A DNA stretch of 64,000 nucleotides. It comes from Arthrobacter sp. ISL-65 (GTDB taxonomy: Bacteria; Actinomycetota; Actinomycetes; Actinomycetales; Micrococcaceae). The translations under genes and the position numbers were made by a program. The DNA lies in the NCBI RefSeq assembly GCF_018613795.1, contig NZ_JAGGPN010000041.1:23259-87258 (forward strand). The letters are read 5' to 3'. Shown here piece after piece: positions 60,881 through 64,000 of this stretch (positions are counted from its first letter, which is position 1; each line of letters begins with the position of its first letter). The notes under the pieces are model-generated. The model did not search any database, had not been told where the DNA came from, and saw nothing but the letters and a program-made list of their open reading frames with translations.

Positions 60881-61453
60881 TCACCGGAGGTTCCACGCGA
60901 GCTCACCCGCCGATCCCGTCCGTCGCAGAAGGAAGACGAACGGAGCGGTAGCGCCCCGCAGGTCCATGACACCCAGCAGTGTGTTGTCGTCGATCTTTCG
61001 GAAGTGATCGTTGATCGGCAGCGCATCGTAGGACATTGTCCCGGTCACGACTCCGCGGTACTCGATCATCCGCAGTCGTGCACGCGGCTCGTGAGTCCGT
61101 CGCAGTCGAAGAACGCGTTTGGTGATAGTCGCTACCGCGCCGTTGTGCAAGACCGCGGCATTCCGAACCACGAACCCCATCGGCAAGCCGGCTGGGTTCA
61201 CGTTGAACTTGCCGCGCTTGTCTTCGAAGACCAGAGGGTGCGCGTTGTCGGCGTCGTCGAACCGCTTCCCCCACCACCCGAACTTTTCAAGGAGGCCGTC
61301 GAAGGCGTTGCCCGTGTCGACCCCCGATCCCTTCCATGCACCATGCAATTCAGCGACCTTCACGGCCGACAGCTCATCGAACAGCGCCAACGCGTCCTGC
61401 AGGTCCCGCGTGGCTTCGATCCTTGCCAGGCGGGCTGTGGAATCAAGTGTCAC
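60881..61453 (-). CDS. GXWXG / DUF4334 domain protein, 190 aa
   Basis: Two-domain small protein found widely in actinobacteria. The N-terminal GXWXG domain is LHGAWKGSGVDTGNAFDGLLEKFGWWGKRFDDADNAHPLVF (about 36-76) and the C-terminal DUF4334 domain is RLRMIEYRGVVTGTMSYDALPINDHFRKIDD with LLGVMDLRGATAPFVFLLRR. Length is normal. Function is unknown; a lipocalin-like small-molecule binding role has been guessed for the fold. It stands 50 bases downstream of the debranching-type glucosidase gene on the same strand. Confidence 0.85.
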   Translation of the reverse strand: MTLDSTARLARIEATRDLQDALALFDELSAVKVAELHGAWKGSGVDTGNAFDGLLEKFGWWGKRFDDADNAHPLVFEDKRGKFNVNPAGLPMGFVVRNAAVLHNGAVATITKRVLRLRRTHEPRARLRMIEYRGVVTGTMSYDALPINDHFRKIDDNTLLGVMDLRGATAPFVFLLRRTGSAGELAWNLR

Positions 61454-61503
61454 CTTTTCACTTCACTCCTCATCGGAACTTGCTCGTTTCGAAGAGCGAC
61501 TCG

Positions 61504-63660
61504 CTAGGCCCTTGGATGTTGGGCGGCTTGCTCCACGAGTTCGTTAATCCACGGCCGGTGCCCGCGGTGGAACACCATGCCTTCGGGCAGCCCTTGGACG
61601 GTTGGGACGGAGTCGGCGATGTCGATGGTGATCCGGCCGCCGGCCATGGGGGCGTTGGTGATGTGCAGATCACCAAAGGACGCCGGGAGCACCGGATCCA
61701 TCCACAGGCTGCCGCGGGAAACATGGGCGTCGTACCGCATTAGGGTCGTCACCAGGCGGATCGGTGTGGTCGCTGCCCACGCCTGCGGTGAGCATGCCGT
61801 GGGATAGGGGACGGGCTCGGTGAACTGGTCCCGACTAAATCCGCAGAACAGCTCCGGCAACCGGCCGCCGGAGAACTCGGCAGCCTCCAGCAGGGCCGTG
61901 GCGATCCGCTGTGCCTCGGCCACGAAGCCGTAGCGCAGGAGGCCGGCGGCAATGAGCGCGTTGTCGTGTGGCCACACCGATCCGTTGTGGTAGCTCGCCG
62001 GGTTGTATGCGCCCATGTCGGCTGCCAGGGTCCGCACGCCCCAGCCGCTGAACATTTCCGGGGACATCAGACGTTCGGCCACCAGCGGGGCCTTGTCCTC
62101 GTCGACGATGCCCAGGAACAGGCAGTGGCCCATGTTGGACGCACACGCATCGACTTGCCGTTTCCTGCCATCGAGCGCTACGGCGTAATACCCGCGCTCT
62201 GGCATCCAGAACTGCTCGTTGAACCGTTTCTTCAGCTGGGCCGCCCGCTCAGCGAGCCCGTCCGCAAGTGCCACGTCGCCGGCGTCGTACGCCATCCAGG
62301 CGCGCGCCAAGTACGCGGTGTAGACGTAGGCCTGCACCTCGCACAGCGCGATGGGCGGCTCGGCCAAGGTCCCGTCGGCAAAATTGATGCCGTCCCAGGA
62401 GTCCTTCCAGCCCTGGTGGATCAGCCCCTGAGGATTGAGGCGCTGATACTCGACGAACCCGTCACCATCTCGGTCCCCGTAGTCCCGGATCCAATCGAGC
62501 GCACGGTCCGCGTTTGGCAGCAGCGCGGCGATGGTGTCTTTGGCGAAGCCCCAGCGGCTCACCGATCCCAGCACCACCACGAACAGCGGCGTGGCGTCGA
62601 CGCTGCCGTAGTAGGCGGACTTGCCGCCAAGGGATAGTCCGCTGGAGACATCGAGCCTGACTTCGTGCAGTATTTTGCCTGGCTCCTCCTCGCTCATCGG
62701 ATCCTCCACCGTGCCCTGCCGGTCTGCCAGGGTCTGCAGCGTCCCCAGGGCCAAGGACGGATCCACCGGCAGCGCCATTGACGATGCCCACAGCGAGTCC
62801 CGGCCGAACAGCGTCATGAACCAGGGCGCTCCGGCGGCCACCACAACCCGCTCCGGGTGCTCCGGATCCTCAATGCGGAGGGCGCCCAGGTCGTCGTAAC
62901 TCCGCCGCAACGTCCGCTCGATCGACCGGTTACCCATCTGCAGCACGGGGATCTTCGCCACCCACTCTTGCCGGCGCCGGTCCCGGGGGGAAAGTCCCTC
63001 TCCGTCACCATGGACGAACGACGCCGCGGCAGCGGCCCCCTCGGTGCTGGGCGTCACGGTGAGTACCGTGCTCCACTGACCACGCGGCGCAACGGATATC
63101 CGGTAGGTCAGGGCTTCTGGAGTAACGTCAGCCCCGGGGGCCTGGACGGTGAGGCCTTTCCGGACCTGCTGCCAGACGCCCAGAATGCTAAGCGTCTCGC
63201 CGCGCGCGTGGCGGGTCTCGTCCCAGCGCCGCTGGACCCGCGCCTCCTTGACCTCGAAAAGATCGGCGAAATCCGCTTCAATTTCTAGGGAGACCACGCA
63301 GTCGGCCGGCTCCAGGGAGTAGTTGCGGACGGTGATCTGCTCCTGGATGCCGGCCCCGACCTCGCGCAGCCGCTCCACTATTAGCGGGCTATCCGCATAT
63401 CCATCCGAGTGGGCAACGCGGCAGGCAAACAGTGCCCGGTACGGCTCCTTCGTCTCCGCGGCGAGGGGCTCCAGCGGTTGGCCATTGAGCGTCAGGCTCC
63501 AGCCGGAGAGGATACGGGTGTCGAGGACGAAGAGACCGTGCGGATGTTCGGGATGGATGTCCCCGTTCGCCAGGGAAATGCAAAAAGATGATCCCTCGAC
63601 CAGGGTGACGGCTCCGGCGCCCAAGGGGCCGGCCGCCGTGTCAGCATTCCAACCAGCCAT
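61504..63660 (-). CDS. Glycogen-debranching-type glucosidase (GDE N-terminal domain / GH15-GH63-like), 718 aa
   Basis: Cytoplasmic protein with an N-terminal GDE-type beta domain (SSFCISLANGDI, GLFVLDTRILSGW, LTVQAPG) and a C-terminal (alpha/alpha)6 barrel. Barrel motifs include AAGAPWFMTLFGRDSLWAS, DGDGFVEYQR, GLIHQGWKDSWDGI with a candidate acid, and NPASYHNGSVWPHDNALIAAGL. These fit the actinobacterial amylo-alpha-1,6-glucosidase-like family, usually about 700 residues, sometimes linked to trehalose or glycogen stress metabolism. GAAGGAG lies 6 bases before the ATG at 63660, which is preferred over 63675. It is unrelated to the CoA island. Confidence 0.9.
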   Translation of the reverse strand: MAGWNADTAAGPLGAGAVTLVEGSSFCISLANGDIHPEHPHGLFVLDTRILSGWSLTLNGQPLEPLAAETKEPYRALFACRVAHSDGYADSPLIVERLREVGAGIQEQITVRNYSLEPADCVVSLEIEADFADLFEVKEARVQRRWDETRHARGETLSILGVWQQVRKGLTVQAPGADVTPEALTYRISVAPRGQWSTVLTVTPSTEGAAAAASFVHGDGEGLSPRDRRRQEWVAKIPVLQMGNRSIERTLRRSYDDLGALRIEDPEHPERVVVAAGAPWFMTLFGRDSLWASSMALPVDPSLALGTLQTLADRQGTVEDPMSEEEPGKILHEVRLDVSSGLSLGGKSAYYGSVDATPLFVVVLGSVSRWGFAKDTIAALLPNADRALDWIRDYGDRDGDGFVEYQRLNPQGLIHQGWKDSWDGINFADGTLAEPPIALCEVQAYVYTAYLARAWMAYDAGDVALADGLAERAAQLKKRFNEQFWMPERGYYAVALDGRKRQVDACASNMGHCLFLGIVDEDKAPLVAERLMSPEMFSGWGVRTLAADMGAYNPASYHNGSVWPHDNALIAAGLLRYGFVAEAQRIATALLEAAEFSGGRLPELFCGFSRDQFTEPVPYPTACSPQAWAATTPIRLVTTLMRYDAHVSRGSLWMDPVLPASFGDLHITNAPMAGGRITIDIADSVPTVQGLPEGMVFHRGHRPWINELVEQAAQHPRA

Positions 63661-63829
63661 CGCCGGCTCCTTCAAGAAACCAACACCAGCGCGCCCTGGC
63701 GCTCAGGTCGGGCTTGTGCCTATCGCCGCCGTTTTCTCCTATCGACCCTACTCTTACGTACTCTCCAACGCCAGGGCGCGTTGAGTCGTAAATACCCTCC
63801 GCGAAGGGGGATACGTTGCCTCATTAATA

Positions 63830-63900
63830 ATCCTCCGGCTGGGTCGGCGGTTGCCGGGGTGGGCGGATGCGGGTTACGCCGGGTGGATGGGATTGACGAT
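63830..63900 (+). other. Left end of an insertion element
   Basis: CCTCCGGCTGGG (from about 63831) recurs, in the matching position upstream of the transposase start, on the minus strand of the decayed copy near 32610. This suggests the element's end lies here. The inverted partner is outside the window. Confidence 0.5.
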
Positions 63901-64000
63901 GGCTGAGCGCAAGGCCGTGACGAAGCAGCTGGCGAGGTCCTATCGGGCCGGGGACAGGGTCCGGAAGGGAAGGATCCTTGACGAGGTCGTTGAGCTGACT
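63901..64000 (+). mobile_element. Integrase-core transposase, 5' end (cut by window edge)
   Basis: ATG at 63901 begins AERKAVTKQLARSYRAGDRV and continues RKGRILDEVVELT, the conserved start of a DDE/integrase-core transposase family whose later part carries IPIRTWADWDD. The decayed copy at 31927-32560 has ALRYHAADRTAKDQILTELVDLTG at the same place. Only 33 codons are visible, so its state cannot be judged. Confidence 0.7.

Overview
The window is high-GC DNA of actinobacterial character, most like Arthrobacter or Paenarthrobacter (Micrococcaceae). That placement is an inference from the 579-residue LeuA with a leucine-rich leader peptide, the codon use, and the families of regulators and enzymes; no 16S or ribosomal gene is present. 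No tRNA, rRNA or CRISPR was seen. The content is almost entirely accessory catabolism on acyl-CoA thioesters, with many regulators and mobile-element remnants at the seams.

Left part (1-19.2 kb): a truncated MFS exporter at the left edge, then a leftward set (FAD amine/amino-acid oxidase type, nitrilase-superfamily amidohydrolase, hotdog thioesterase, cupin, small protein) facing a PucR-type regulator. Next come an SDR and a TetR regulator behind a dyad operator. They converge on a long leftward cluster of SDR, nitronate monooxygenase, AMP-forming acyl-CoA ligase, second FAD oxidase, MaoC hydratase, polysaccharide-deacetylase-fold hydrolase and an extra adenylate kinase. A rightward trio of citrate-synthase-like lyase, MaoC and NUDIX hydrolase follows. 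The logic suggests a nitrogen-containing carboxylic substrate that is deaminated or deamidated, activated to a CoA thioester and cleaved.

Middle (19.2-27.7 kb): an FAD/Fe-S D-lactate-dehydrogenase-like oxidase, leuA with a leuL-type leader and attenuator-like hairpins, a self-palindrome-controlled MarR gene, and an overlapping panD-panB pair that would supply pantothenate for CoA.

Right part (27.7-59.2 kb): a beta-oxidation island with FadB-type fusion, two nearly duplicated TetR genes (the first followed by a decayed stub of the acyl-CoA dehydrogenase that is intact behind the second), a two-subunit acyl-CoA dehydrogenase, crotonase, CaiB-type CoA-transferase, nitroreductase, thiolase, PaaG-like isomerase, ETF beta and alpha, a b-type cytochrome membrane protein, a double-hotdog thioesterase, a second citrate-synthase-like lyase, an MFE-type SDR, an SCP2-type thiolase, a CocE-type hydrolase with an esterase, and an APC permease. 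Nine dispersed dyad sites of two related classes lie in the promoters of these units, so the scattered transcription units look like one regulon.

Right edge (59.2-64 kb): a serine-recombinase remnant, a TetR remnant, a GXWXG/DUF4334 protein, a glycogen-debranching-type glucosidase and the 5' end of an integrase-core transposase of the same family as a decayed copy near 32 kb.
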